Shown: positions 35,869 to 48,884, numbered from the stretch's first letter. The stretch: DNA of 64,000 bases from Anthopleura xanthogrammica (GCA_964019055.1 OZ025208.1:8810539-8874538), one strand, 5' to 3'. Notes: a model not told the origin generated them from the sequence alone. Made by a program: numbers and translations.

Positions 35869-35993
35869 AGGCCTGGTTTAGACGTCAAATTTCACATGTG
35901 CCGAATCTAATGCAAATGAGAAGAACCTATTGTTTGAGTTCATTTGCATTAGATTCAGCACATGTGAAATTCGACGTCTAAACCCGTGCCTAA
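35869..35993. mobile_element. Short foldback MITE, gene B intron 7
   Basis: Arms GTTTAGACGTCAAATTTCAC and complement; TAA on both sides. Gene A shows the empty site near 15785. Confidence 0.7.
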
Positions 35994-36517
35994 GACCTTT
36001 TATATCCTTATTCATAGTATATCGATTCCAGAGGGGTTGAGAAATGGGTATGCTTACGTGATCTATGAAAAAGAAATAAACAAAAAAAATTACAAGAGAA
36101 GAGACAAAGTAAATAAGAAAAGGAAGTTAAGACAACAGAGGAAAACGAAAATAAATAATATCCAATAAAAATAAATAAATAAAAAATACACCAGAAATAT
36201 GTAGAAGTTAGAGAAATATTAGTCTTACTTGGAGCATGTATCGAAGACTTGGAGGCCCTTGAACATAAAGTTTCTTGATTTCCTTATACAACAGCATGGA
36301 GTAGCTTCCAACCAGAATTAATGTGCAGACAACCACAGGTATCTTGGCTAAGAAGTTCGCATGCAACACGTACTCGAGATTCTGCATGAAAAGTTATATT
36401 TAATATTGTAAACATTTACTGGATATTTTTCAATATATTTTTGTTGTATACAACTTCTGTCGAAAAAATACTACAATCTAGACACAAAGATGAAAATAGC
36501 AAACAATATCATAAATT

Positions 36518-36561
36518 GTGAAGCGCATTGAGACGATGTGAAATGCGCTATATAAGAACCC

Positions 36562-36606
<45 letters not shown>
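36518..36606. repeat. SINE/LINE-type 3' tail with (ATT)n
   Basis: GTGAAGCGCATTGAGACG … AAATGCGCTATATAAG followed by an ATT run, a typical 3' end of short non-LTR insertions. Confidence 0.45.
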
Positions 36607-37002
36607 CATGATCTTCTCAGTTCTCATTATCATCATAAAATGACAAATCCATTATTAACATCACATGTTTCAACAAGCCATATAACGTATTCAATCATTT
36701 TCTTCTTCCAAAATCTTCGTTTCAAATCAAACATATCTTTGTACTATGTGAAATAGATAGACTTTTAAACGAATAAAGCTCAAAAAGTCGTTGTCGTGTA
36801 TAAATATATATGCTAAGAGTGGACAATACAGAATGGTCCCTCATACAACACCACCAACTATCATCAGCGAATAACAATAGGTTATCAGCATCAACATCAG
36901 CATCAACGTCTGGCAACAATGCAATTATATCCAATATTTGTTTGCACGCAGGCATGAAGTTATTATTTGACTATGTGTCTTCTGCGAAATTTTTATTTCT
37001 TA

Positions 37003-37039
37003 AACCAAGCTTTCGGCCATCTTGGCCATCATCAGGGTT
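37003..37039 (-). ncRNA. Hammerhead-like motif, second PLE, left arm
   Basis: Complement of 37542-37578: AACC/GGUU stem I, CUGAUGA core, GGCC/GGCC stem II, GAAA, self-complementary AGCU. Confidence 0.45.
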
Positions 37040-37199
37040 GTAGTACACGTATTATGTTTAAAATAACGTACGTAGTTAACAATAAGCGCGCGCATACAGG
37101 AACAATCATAGAAAATACAGCAGCGCGAGATCAAACCACGCCAATTCTCTGGGCCATAACATCAACTGAACTGGTACAACCATTCTAAAGAATGAGACC

Positions 37200-37327
37200 A
37201 GATGGCACCAGAGAAAATGGATGGAATCAATTCTTATCGCAAAAAACAAGAACAACAGTGTTTTAACTAATAGAGACAATGGAAGGACATTACCTGACGC
37301 TTATGTTCCGTTATTAAAATTTATTTA
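37200..37327 (+). pseudogene. Remnant of Penelope-like GIY-YIG C-terminus
   Basis: About 42 codons, RWHQRKWMESILIAKNKNN then NRDNGRTLPDAY and a stop, aligning with RWHQRKWAEACYISKNKS / NRDAGRKLPENY of the 28293-29882 pair. The nuclease catalytic part is absent, so it is non-functional. Confidence 0.75.
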
Positions 37328-37541
37328 AGGTTTTTATTTCATCTAGCTAATTTTAAGATTTCCATTCAGTTGGTGTCATATTTCTTTCTTTCTTTCCATT
37401 TATTGTTACGTTGTTAATTTGTCCTTCCACGCGCTCTATTCAGTTTATTATCTCGCGCTGCTGTATTTTCTATGATTGTTCCTGTATGCGCGCGCTTATT
37501 GTTAACTACGTACGTTATTTTAAACATAATACGTGTACTAC

Positions 37542-37578
37542 AACCCTGATGATGGCCAAGATGGCCGAAAGCTTGGTT
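37542..37578 (+). ncRNA. Hammerhead-like motif, second PLE, right arm
   Basis: AACC, CTGATGA (37546-37552, the exact hammerhead core), TGGCC AAGA TGGCC, GAAA (37567-37570), GCTT, GGTT. Stem I is AACC/GGUU and stem III the palindrome AGCU. The same single extra base precedes stem II as in the other two elements. Confidence 0.5.
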
Positions 37579-37778
37579 TAAGAAATAAAAATTTCGCAGA
37601 AGACACATAGTCAAATAATAATGCAATTATAGTTTTTTCTTGTGGTTATATTACTGACGCACGTACCAGATTTTCAACTGCCTGTTTCAGTTCTTCGTCT
37701 ACTAAAGTGCAGCCAAAGTACACAAATAAATCTGTAATAAATCTTGAGGAAAACAATTCAGTCAAGTAAGATAATCAC

Positions 37779-38054
37779 TAAAGGTGGGATGGCACGGAGC
37801 AATTTTTTCTGCAATTTGTCTCGCAACGGCGTTGCCACACAAGTTGCATGGAGCATTGCGGCGTGTAACCTACAGTGCAATTTGAAAAATGTTGCGAGAC
37901 AAGTTGCAGCAATCGTTGCGAAAAGTAGAATTCGTTTCTACTTTCGGCCACGATTGCATCTCCGTTGCACCGCGTAAACCCTCTCGCAACTTGTGTCGCA
38001 ACGCCGTTGCGAGACAAGTTTCAGAGAAAATTGCTCCGTGTAATCACGCCTTAA
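37779..38054. mobile_element. MITE with TAA duplication, gene B intron 5
   Basis: Element 37782-38051 with CACGGAGCAATTTT … AAAATTGCTCCGTG near its ends and TAA on both sides. The empty site is in gene A near 16790. Confidence 0.75.
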
Positions 38055-39190
38055 CTAAGGGACGCAGAACTCGGATCGGATATCGATCCAGTGGTGATCA
38101 AAAGTGTTGGGTATATCTATCTTCAGAGATAACTCTCAAATAGACTGCGGTCACTGTTTGATGTTTGCTTCGGTTGATTTGGCCGAGTGAGCATTAGCCT
38201 ACCTTCGAAGTTCAGATTCTCGAATCTGAATCTAGTCAAAACGGCGTTCCTCGAGCTGTTTAAATAGCTCGACACACATTTTCACATAAATCTGATCCTT
38301 GGCTTTTCTTACAATAAATTTTTTACCATGTTTTGTTTTGGTGACAATTAAGAAAAGTTGACATTTTCTTGAAACTTCTTCGGCAACAAGTTTGGCTAGC
38401 TTGTTTGAAGGCCAATGCACAGTGCAGTTCTTGATAAAACCCCTCAACACAGTTTCACACAAGTTTCAGTTGTCACATATGCTAAGATTGTCTCAAATAA
38501 ATCACTCACCTTACAGACGAGTAAATCAGCCCGATTGTGTAACCAATGATCTTGTACTCAGCATTAAGGCAAGCGAGGTACGGATAGTTGTTGATGCCAT
38601 ATAACAAGGTCATGGAGATTCCTCGAAAAGCTTAAACATGACGTTGAATTAGAGGTGGGAAAAGGAAAAAATGGTATAAAGAAAGAATTAGTAAATCAGA
38701 CAAGACTCACATGGAACATACACTAATCTAATACTTATTTTGATAAGCTCGCTCAGAAAAAAAACCAGCTTTTTTATGCGACAAAAACTTTTAAGAATAG
38801 CTGAAAGTCATGTGCAAAGGCTATTTTTTGTCCTTTTTTCGGATAAAAACATACAAATTCTATACACTGGATAACTCTTATCCGGTGAATAACTTAATCC
38901 AGGCTTCGTACAACCGGATCCAAGGGATTATCTTTTCTTAGGTTCTGCTTCAATCATCTTAGCCAGTCACAACTAGTTCGAAACACAATAACAATCACTA
39001 ATCCCATCAGTTCTATATGAACCAGCCTTTACAGACCAAGTATAATATACCACTTGACCAAGGGGTTTGTGTCAGTTCTTGTGAAGCGGCAGGCATTTTG
39101 AAGAAGACATTTAAGGAGGAAGCGGCAGTTGCTCCAAAAGCAAATGGTATGATGAACATGTTCCTTTCATCGCCTAGAAAATCTACAGGG

Positions 39191-40804
39191 CTGTAGAGAA
39201 CACAAACAAAAATAGCATGAAAACGTCAAGGAGACAAACACAAAGTTTGGGCACAAGATAAAAGAGTGAAGATCCCAACAATTCTTTCTCTTATCCTATT
39301 GAACTAACAAAATGACAAATGTTCAAATTTTCAAATGGTGACATTTAGCAATTGCTACTGTGCATTCAAGATAATTTTGAGAGGGGTGCATTCCTGCCCC
39401 TCGGATTTCCCTCCCTCTTTAAAAATCAAAATACGAGTTGAGTGTTGTATGTGTGTTGTTCATATAGTTCATGAAGTTCTGGTACACGGAAGATTTTGAT
39501 GTTGATTATATGACGACGGCTACGACTGACGATGATTATCAGCGAGTGATTTTGGGGGAGGGAATGACTGAAGGGCCGCGGTTCCCCTTTTAGTAATTGA
39601 ATGCATTTTTTACTTTAGTGGTATTTTCTGAAAACTTGGCTAAATCAGAAATCATTGTCGATGACTATGCAAAGCGAAACCACAGGAGAATGTCATTTAT
39701 CAACCCCATGCAGTAAAACTAAAGACAGTCAGTTGCACGAGGAATCGAAAGTTGAAGACCGTTTTCGTTTATTTGCTATATGTTTTTTTGCTTATGTTTC
39801 TAAATTTTTCATTCCAAGCCAAATTTCACGTGCAAATTTAAATACAGAGAATAGCATTTCTGTATACAATATCTAAAGAATTCAACAGCAGTATTCCTCC
39901 GGACCTATTCTCAGGTTTTATTTTGTTTACTTGTATACCACTCAATGTGTATTAACCTTTGATCGAAACCTGGCAAATCAAACATTCTTAATCAACCTCC
40001 ATCACTCAATCAAACAAGTGTGGTGATAATATCAGCCAAGCATGCCACCGTATACAATTTCTATGGTCCCGGACGGCTAACACGCCAAGGCATTCTCATT
40101 AAACAAATTCAACACGAGCCACTATGATAGACAACAGACACTGCTAATCGCTAATGAAGCGAACATGCGAACAAAGGTGGTACACTAAAACCATAACCCC
40201 AGGGATTTGAAAAGGATAAACACGATGCCGGAATAAATCAAAGAACATTCGATCAAAAGAACAAACAACAAACTTTCCTTGATGCTGAAAATTGCCTCAA
40301 ACTCCCAAAGAAAATCCAATATACAACTCTACGATTGAGCTCCATGAGCAATAAGCCCGCCCAATTTGAAAATCTTCAGCTGAGCTTTTCGCGCTCCATG
40401 CATGCACAAACAAAAGCAAAGAATTCTAGAACGAAATAAAACTGACTACAAACTTTTCCTCACGATTCGTACTGTCAACATGAGCCTTCGCTTTCGGCCT
40501 GTGTTACGGCATCTTGAGCATTCCGAGGTGCTTGTCCATCGTTTGGATGTTTGATATCTTGGCAGGTGGCGGTGGTGGACAGCTAAGCAAACAGAACTCG
40601 GTTCCCGACGCTCCGAACGACGTTGTGCAATAAGACATGACATTGTGTGTAGAGTTAATCTATACTCCTCCGTGCTAATGAATTATTCAGTGAGAATATT
40701 TAGTGAGTTCCCTATAACGCCGAATTTTTACGCACACTCCCCTTGTTTTCTCAAATTCCTGGATCTGCCCCTGATTATAACATTATATCAAAACAAGAAC
40801 TTAC
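39191..40804. other. Gene B intron 3, no recognised gene
   Basis: About 1.6 kb against 0.7 kb in gene A. Open frames here (for example 40446-40643 minus) are short and resemble nothing. No inverted repeat was recognised. Confidence 0.4.
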
Positions 40805-43276
40805 ACTGGTAGTCCTGGACGTCCATTCCACAAGCCAGGATTCAGTCGAACTCTCTTCCTCATGAAGCTCAATACAACGATGATAAGAATCTTAAGATGA
40901 AGGTTAAATTAGGGTTAAACAATTTTACATTAAAGTATCGATATCAACTGTAATATTTTCAAGTCCCATTAAGTTAGCACTCTTTCCTCCATGATGCATT
41001 CTGCTTGGGGCAAGAGCCAAAGAAAAATGCTGATTTTTCATGTTATCTTTAACGGCGATTTTTTCATATTTCTGTAGCCTTCACAACTGAACAGTCATTA
41101 GTCGCGGCTTTTGTTTTTATCTTATTGATTTTTAGTATTTTTTTTTCGAAATTTGGCGAAAGTGAGCTCCAAAGTTGGGATATCACGATATCAGCAAAAT
41201 TTCTAATTAAGATTGTTTGTTTTGCATCTGCCGATCTGTCAATCATTCCTTTGCCGCAATTCCATTAGAACTTGACATATTGATTCAGCAACATGACTAT
41301 TTGATTACTGAACAGCCTTTTAACCTGACATGTTTTCTTCTGCTCTCCTTTTCGGAGTCAAAATATTAGTGTCTCTTTTCAGACTTTCTGGCACTGCGGC
41401 TTAGAACAATATCTGTTTCCCTTAATTAATATAAATGTTTTCTGTTTCTTATTTTCCTATTCGTGTCACGTCCGATAGGAAAAATCTCTCCTTACACTTG
41501 CTAAACTTTTAAATGATCCAGGAGACTCGACAAGATACTTACAGCTGGAGCCAAGCATCCAATATCGTACTTGTAGTCATCAACAAGACAACTGAAAAGA
41601 CAACAAGATAATATCCGACATTTAGATTGTTCACTTGTATTTAACACATTACATGAAAAAAATAGTCTTCAGTTAATCGCCGGGAACTGAGTTTAGTACA
41701 TCCAGACAATTTTGGGTCTCTGTTACTTGTCCTATTAACTCCTTGATAAAAGGAAAAATAATGCAAGTAGTGATGAAGAGAAACGTCAATATTGTGTAAT
41801 ATTGTTATTTCTGATGTTAAATGATGAATAAAGATTTTAATGCCGATTTACACTGTGCAGCTTTTGCTTACAACTGTCGCATGCAATCTGTTTACGCCAC
41901 GCTTACAACACGAATTGCTTCGTGTGAATCAACCCTACACATTAAGAGATATCAAAGAATAGTAAACGCTATTCTTACTTATTTTACAAGGGCTTTCAAA
42001 TCATAAAGGCATTCACAATCTTTAGGAATTATTTGCACTTAATTAATTAATTAGAAATTAATTCCAGTGCAGTAATACGGGAAGTAATCATTTTTGGGCG
42101 TGGCGTTACTTCAAATTAAACTGAACAAGAGAGCATAAATAAAAGAGGAAAACTTCTTAATACCGCGCGCGCCATGTGAATTCCCGGTTTGGCTATTTTT
42201 AGCATCCGCTTACAAACAATTTTCGCCATACCCTACTCCTGTGCGTCAAAAATTGCGTGCTTCATCCAAACCTGGAACTAGCGAAAGCATGTAAAGATGT
42301 TCGAGGAAAAAACATAAATTTCGCGTCTTTCTGAGTGTTCAACAGCCTCAGTCGTGTTTTATTAGAGAACAGAACATAGCCAATCCTAATCCTTCAGCTT
42401 AATCTAATAGATTTTATCAAAAAAAGTAAGAAAAATCGACGAAAAGTGTGTTGTTTTTGAGCGAGCGCGCACACGTCCACGCCATAAAAAAAAATAAAAA
42501 TAGGCGTCTATTAGGCTCATGTGTCTACTGCTATATAGAATGGAAAGGTATATAGGAATGACTTAGTTGATTGACAGGTAGTGTATCCCCATTAACCTGC
42601 TGTGCCTTTGAAATGTCACGATCAGTAAATCGTAATAAATAAAAATTGGCTGTGTTATTATGGACTATCAGCAAGTAATAGCTATTTTTTTTAATTCTGA
42701 TGTACTAAGGAAATTATTGATTTTTAGCATGTAAGCTATGGATTCACAAGTGGTTGATAGTTATTTAGAAAGATTTGCTATATGTCTACAGTAGTTTTTC
42801 TCATTTATTTGATGAAACCCTTACAAAATATTGCTCATCCCGTGTGCTCTCAGTGCATTCGCAATGTTTGAGATGAATTACAGTCATTGTCCTGTGAAAA
42901 AAGACTTCAAGACCAAAAGAAATATCACGTGAGTATCATTTGTTTTAAACGTTATAAATTGTGGTTTCAAACTCTACAATGAGTAACAATGAACAGAGAA
43001 TAATAATTATTAACTCTACTTATACAATGATTGCTGGTATCGAGCATTTAGAGCGAGTGTATTAGGTATCTCGTGACATTTCTTTTGGTCTAAATGTCTT
43101 TTTTGGTGGACAACATTAATGACATTGACTGTATATCTGCTTTTTTTGGCCATGTAGGCACTGCCTTTTTCACCTTTCATATAAGTGCTTTCAAATATTT
43201 CCAAGATGTACAAAGAGTTTATCGCAAAAAGAATTATTCATTATAAATATCATTAGCCTCATACCTTCTTATTTTC

Positions 43277-43430
43277 AGGGACCGCGGAGCAGGGGGGCTG
43301 GGAGCTATAGCCCCCGCAATAATGGGAGCATGCCCCCAAACCCCCTAGGTCCTCCAGTATTTGGTGGTCGTTAGCCCCCCCCCCCCCCCCCCCCAATCAA
43401 AATTACGCTCCGCGGTCCCTGATTTTCCCT
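43277..43430. mobile_element. MITE with AGGGACCGCGGAGC ends
   Basis: Perfect 14-bp terminal inverted repeats AGGGACCGCGGAGC / GCTCCGCGGTCCCT with a C-rich interior; nested in the 3.2-kb element. Confidence 0.7.
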
Positions 43431-43488
43431 AAAAAAAAGGTAAAATTCATGCAACCCAGATAACCATTTTGTTTATGGTTGAATTAAC

Positions 43489-43720
43489 CATAATTATTGG
43501 TTATTCAAGTTCTATGATTCTAATTGTAAGCTGGCTTCAGCAGTAGTAACTACTGCTGAACTACTGCTAAACTACTACTGAAGCCAGCAATAATTATGTT
43601 TAATTCAACCATAAAAAAATGGTTAACCATAAATAAGAAATCTTATTTTAAGGTTCCCAGACAAGAGATTATACTATTAGAAATTATAAGCTCTTATCTG
43701 GGAACCTAAAATAGGAAATC
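43489..43720. repeat. Pair of hairpins in gene B intron 1
   Basis: GCTGGCTTCAGCAGTAG … CTACTGAAGCCAGC (43531-43588) inside an ATGGTTGAATTAACCATAA-type arm, then GGTTCCCAGACAAGAG … CTCTTATCTGGGAACC. Confidence 0.65.
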
Positions 43721-43954
43721 TTACTTATAGTTTTGAGAGAATCATGTAGCTAGAGTGACTCCTAACTCTGATGTAACGAAAGGCATTTATACGAGTAAAG
43801 AATTGCTTACCATTCAAAACACATTCTCCAAGTCATCTAGAAGTATTCCACTGATAATCCAGGAGGTAAATACGTTTAAAAAGCGATGAAAATTAGAGAA
43901 AAGGGCTAGAACACAAGATCTAGAGCACCAACGACCGTTGAAATATGGCGGGCT

Positions 43955-44465
43955 TCTTGCTAGACTCTTCCACAGTCCACCGCTCGGCCGCTGCACTCAA
44001 AGCGGTTGTAAATCCATGTCCAAGTAACAATAGAACGACAATAGAAGACAATACAATACATACAATATAGAACAATACACTACAATACAATACATGTATT
44101 GTATTCCACTTGGACATGGATTTATAACCCTCAACGGTATGGACCGAACTGTAACGGTAGAATAGTAGCGAATTTCTGATTGGCCAATACTTAGCTTCTT
44201 TCTCATTGGTTGGTTAGTCAATCTTTCTTAATTCAAAAGAAATTAATATTTTACGATAGAAAATACGAAGGATTATTTTCGAATAAATATTTTGTTGAAG
44301 CTAGCACGTCAATAAGGGAGCATCTAATATGATACAGTTGCTTAGGACGAGCAAAGATTCTTGGACCCAGAAGCCTGTTCGGCATTGTACCGTTACAGTC
44401 CCATAGCGTGGAGAGTGCAGCGGCCGAGCGGGGGACTGTGGAACAGTCAAGCTTCTTGCTAGACG
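43955..44465. mobile_element. Nested foldback element
   Basis: CTCGGCCGCTGCACTC (about 43982) is inverted at about 44413. TCCATGTCCAAGT (about 44013) is inverted at about 44110. Confidence 0.55.
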
Positions 44466-45649
44466 CGCTCGCAAGGAGTCATGGGACTTGTTCCCAGTTT
44501 CCTTCCAATCACCTTCAAATTCCCTAAAATTACGCTAAAATCACGAAAATATGCATATTTTCGTGTTTCCTTTCGTATAGTGCATGAAATCTTTCCTTGG
44601 TTTAAATTATAGCCATAAAAGCGATACATTTTAACTGCAGTATGTAATCGAGTTTTGGTAGGATACCCGTTCATTGAAAGGGCCCATGGAGGCAAATATT
44701 ACATTTCAGTTTAGTACCGAAACCACAGTTGAAACTGCAGACATGTCTGATCTCGTTCACAAATAGTAATTCCGGAATGATTTGGTCGAACTGACAACCC
44801 TATCGTTTGCAATATTAACAACCCCTTACAATTGGTTGTTATGACATATCTTGTTTGGAGGAAAAAAAACTAAACATTTTTTTATGGCTGTAACAACCAT
44901 AAAGATTGTAAAAAGCCCTAGATTCGGATCCTAATTACATGGGGATGTATGAAAGGGATGCAAAATGAGTTTTTGAGGTGTTGTTTTTTATATAGAGAGA
45001 GCAAGTATCATAGTTTGTCTTGACCAAAATATATCTGTCAATACCAAGCATATTGATTTTGTTCATCTTATCAACCAATAAAAAATTGGTCGTAATGACC
45101 GGTTGAGTATGATGGTTGTTTCAACCAAAATAAATCTGGTGACCATTTCAATTGGTTATAACCATTTATTTTGTTTGTTTCAACAAGGCAGTTTTTACAG
45201 TGCATGCGCAGTAGACGCAAAAAAAAAAAAAACGACTTTGGATGCCAAAAATAGCCCAACCGGGAATTCACATGGCGCGCGCGGTATTCAGAAATTCCCT
45301 CTCTTAATTATGCTCTCTTGATTAAAATTAATCAGTACGAGGTCTTCTATCTATTGCTGTGTCGACTTTTATGCTTGTAATCGAAAATTGGAACAATAGA
45401 CCATGTCACGGTTGTCATCGATCAACCTCAGCCTTGATAGCTTGTAATTTGTTCTTTAGAATTTGACTAAAGCCCGTGGAAGTTTTAAGAGCGGTTTTCT
45501 GTAACCATCGAGAAAATAAGAATTCGCTTGGCAGCGGAACCTCATGGATTTCCCTAATATTTTGTGTGGTAATAGGTATTGGGTCACTGATAACTAAAAC
45601 CGATTTAGTTATCGTAGATTAATAAATTTTACACCGTAGTGAAAATAGG

Positions 45650-45684
45650 AACTGACGTTTCGGACGTTAGTCCTTCGTCGGAGT
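45650..45684 (-). ncRNA. Hammerhead-like motif, third PLE (core variant)
   Basis: On the minus strand: GACT, CCGACGA, AGGAC UAAC GUCC, GAAA, palindromic ACGU, C, AGTT. It has the same architecture as the other motifs but with C in place of the invariant second core base U, so it is probably inactive. Half of it survives at the other end (about 46228-46253). Confidence 0.4.
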
Positions 45685-45813
45685 CAATAGAAAGTAAGAG
45701 TGAGAAAGATGTTTATATAGTAGAGGAGAGAGAAAACAAACCAATAAGAAAAAAGCGAGCCATAAAATAAAGGAAAACAAAAGGATCGAAAGCAACAATA
45801 GGTGAGAAATAAC

Positions 45814-46225
45814 TTAATTATAAGCGAAGCGTTCGTTCATCCCGTGGGGATTAACGGTGCCAAGTAAATGAATTAAGCGCATTTCTTTTGTTTTACGATG
45901 ATTGTTGCTGCCGTGGGTTAAACACAGACCAAAAACAATAGCATTAAGCTCAGAATGATGAGCAGAGTTAAAGTGCCGAGCAACTGGTTTAGATAAATCT
46001 TGCTTGCGAATGTCGTAAAGGTGATCCCTAAAACGATCACCTAATCGGCGGCCAGTTTCTCCAACATAGAGCATGTTACAGTGTGAACATTGAATGCAGT
46101 AGATGACGTTAGAAGAAGTACAATCAAAATGATCTGTAATATTAAAGGAGGATTTGGGACCTTTAATAGAAGTTCGTGAAGCAACAAAGGGGCAAGTGTA
46201 GCAACGTTTGCGAGAGCAGCGAAAA
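45814..46225 (-). pseudogene. GIY-YIG endonuclease fragment of a Penelope-like element
   Basis: About 137 codons: YTCPFVASRTS, NVIYCIQCSHCNMLYVGETGRRLG with R-x5-DHL, then FNSAHHSELNAIVFGLC and a C-terminus …PHGMNERFAYN. It has the GIY-YIG core (IYC … YVGETGR) that cuts target DNA. It is clearly different from the 28293 family, so it is a separate lineage. The reverse transcriptase is absent and the 5' end is truncated. Confidence 0.8.
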
Positions 46226-47412
46226 GTACCTAACGTCCGAAACGTCAGTTCCTATTTTCACTACGGTGTAAAATTTATTAATCTACGATAACTGTTTCAT
46301 TAGAAACACCGACGCAGTCCACGCTAGTGTTCACTAGCCATCATCCACATATAAAACCGATTTAGTTTTCTTATTTACTTTTTTTTTTTTTTTTTTAGCG
46401 ACATTTTTAATAAGGTGACTCGTCACACTGATTTGAGAGGGAATTTTGGGGGAACATTAAGGAAGCTAAAAATACTTTCGTTTGGTTATTAATCAAAATA
46501 TTTTTCAAGAAATAGTAAAATACATCTTTAGTTGTCAACCAGGACTAATTATTAACTCATTTTATGTTCATCTTGGAATTTTACAGTCCTTCCCCTACGA
46601 GCTATTTGTCCAATTTTCAAAAAGTCAAAATTAGAGGCTTTCAAAAAATTGTAACTTCACTGCCATACATCAAAATCAATCGATTCTTTGGGTACAATGC
46701 ATTCATTTACCATACTTTCAAATAAAGTATTAAAAAGTTCTGGCAAAATTATTCTAATGCTGGATATATTGCAATTATCAAAGCAATGTTACGACAAACC
46801 AGAAATATTGCCTTGAAATCGTTTCAAAAAATTCCCTTTAATCTGCACAATTTCGAACAAATAATCATAGCTAGAGTATTATAAGTATATTAGTTAAGTA
46901 TATTTTCAATTTTCATCGTCAGAATTTTGCGAATGACGAGATATAAGTACATTTTTGAAGTCCAGTTATGGGTAAATTTTGCCAAGATTATCCATCGAGC
47001 GCAAACCTCGGACTTTTCACTTCCTTTCGTTTCATTTCCGGTCTAATTTGCATTTGAGCTGAAACAATGATGACTTTATCTACAGTTCTAGGTTATAAAT
47101 GATCCAAAAAGAAATTTTGTTCAACAGTTAAACGAATTTTGACAGCTTTTACACAGCAACAGGTTTCGTGCACAAGACCTATATAGCTATCGATAAATTA
47201 CTCAACACAATACTTTTAATCGATCTTACTTGGCTTCTATCGATAAAGTTTTCCGACCAAGGTAGTACTGAACAATTTGCTAGCTTCTTTCAACCTCCAG
47301 GTACATGGAATATCTTCGAAAAGAAAGAGAATATCACAACTAGCCTTTTGTTTACATCAGCCATGATCACCCTGTAAATTGTAAACCAAGACCGCTGACC
47401 GGATGTGGCGAG

Positions 47413-48884
47413 GGATGCAATTAATTCCAAATCTGTCCGAATACAAATGATTTTCAGACTACATTTCATTACAACGGAGTCTGACAAGACTGAAAATGTG
47501 ATATCGTATTGCAATTATAGTTTTACTAGATCGTGTTAGGTTTGATATGTCTTAGTGTTGATACAGCTATTTCATAAAACTTTGAATAGTGAATAATGCA
47601 CTGACTGAATAGTGCATTCCAAGACCGAAATGCATTTTGGGTCATGGTATATTGTGTAAAGTTAAATTTATTTTATTTTCAGTGCATTCTATCCGACACA
47701 ATATACTTGCTACATAGAGAGCAAATCGCTGTATATTGAGTTCAAATTAATGAGACCCACAATGCCATTTGGTCTTAATATGCACTATTCCGCATTCACC
47801 GGTTTTTGAAAAAGCTGTATATGGTTGCAGATACCTTTTGTAAACTACCAGCTGAGAGGCATTGAATTTTCTAAACAATCACAGTCCGATGAAGGCCTAT
47901 ACGCTGGTGGAGTGCGAACGCACCACCCACCCCCTCCCTCACCCCCCCCCCCCCCCCCCAAATGTTGATTTGCTCATAACAAGAGCCAATTATTCACGAA
48001 CGGACCCCCCCCCCCCCCCCCCCGCTCTGAAATGGTCGCGGATTTTGATCAAAAATGTTTTGCGCGACTAGTCGTTCGCTCAGCTTGTATGAACTAAATG
48101 CCTCGTATATATCTATTTCAATAAAGTTAGTCACCTGAAAAGCTACATAGCTGAGACCAGCAAGGATTATGGGTAGATAAATTTTCCATGTTTCAACCGC
48201 TTGATAACTATCTTAGCTTTGTAGGTTTTTGGTGACTAACTTTATTGAAATAAGTATATACCTATTGCCATACCTTTACCTTTGGGTGGGGTGAGGGGGT
48301 TCAGTAACTACCATTCATGCCCCATGCTCTTGACTAAAACATTACCTTAATATAAGGCTCAGATACGCGGTGCAACATTCCTTGCAACATTATAATTACA
48401 GTACTATTTCAGCAGCATAAACAGAAAAATGAAATCTCGATTTTTCCGCTTAATTTACGAGGATATTGCAAATAACATAAACAAAATAAAACAGACGTTT
48501 TATATTTTAGTGTGATGTTGCACGCAATGTTGCGCCGTGTCGGAGCCTTTACCTCCTATCCCCTTTACTCATTCCTTCGTCCCAATTTTATCCGGTCAAA
48601 ATAATTATCTACAAGTGATAAAAACAAAAATGGTACAGTAATGATTACCTGCTCTGCTCAATATCAACTGCCATTCCGAGATGTCTACTTCCAGCGTAAC
48701 TTTATTATTCTTCAAGTGCATTCCGTTTCTCTATCACATTTAAGGTTAGAAATTTATTTTCATCGCAACAACCCTTTCTCTTAATCAGTTTTGAAACATC
48801 ACAATTTTTCATGGCTATAAATCAAAAAAGATTGAGATAGAACACTCAAACCAGGTAACTGCAATTTTATAATATAAACATCTC
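47413..48884. other. Spacer of the large inverted repeat
   Basis: Contains two C homopolymers (47942-47959, 48006-48023), a hairpin MITE (48100-48265, TTTCAATAAAGTTAGTCACC arms) and one 21411-family MITE. No gene seen. Confidence 0.5.
48355..48548. mobile_element. MITE, second copy of the 21411-21627 family
   Basis: Shares AAGGCTCAGATAC at the left, an internal CTCGATTTTTCCGCTTAATTTAC block, and GATGTTGCACGCAATGTTGC at the right with the other copy. Confidence 0.7.

Larger units (their letters stand above)
36918..37630. mobile_element. Penelope-derived inverted element (36929-37619) with 11-bp duplication
   Basis: AATGCAATTAT is repeated at 36918-36928 and 37620-37630. Gene A's intron (16630-16640) has it once, so the 691-bp insert is exact. 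The insert has long inverted arms (36967-37130 and 37450-37613) with hammerhead-like motifs. In between is a remnant of the Penelope C-terminus (RWHQRKW … LTNRDNGRTLP … stop, about 37200-37327). Confidence 0.82.
42110..45335. mobile_element. 3.2-kb terminal-inverted-repeat element, gene B intron 1
   Basis: Ends pair over about 100 bp: GAGAGCATAAATAAAAGAGG … TACCGCGCGCGCCATGTG … GGGTTGGCTATTTTT-like sequence at 42130-42205, inverted at 45240-45325. The interior holds several smaller hairpins but no recognisable transposase, so it appears non-autonomous. Confidence 0.6.
45596..46367. mobile_element. Truncated Penelope-like element (45611-46352) with 15-bp duplication
   Basis: AAAACCGATTTAGTT is present at 45596-45610 and 46353-46367. 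The right arm of the surrounding inverted repeat (around 49935-49955) has it once. Inside the insert, a 60-bp inverted terminal repeat (TTACACCGTAGTGAAAATAG … complement) brackets a GIY-YIG fragment on the minus strand. Confidence 0.85.

Noticed and set aside
40446..40643. Minus-strand 65-codon frame rich in Arg and Ser
   Set aside because: Short, no family pattern, in an intron of gene B.
47168..47377. 69-codon frame also present at 48919-49128
   Set aside because: It is kept because the sequence is an inverted duplication; no domain seen.
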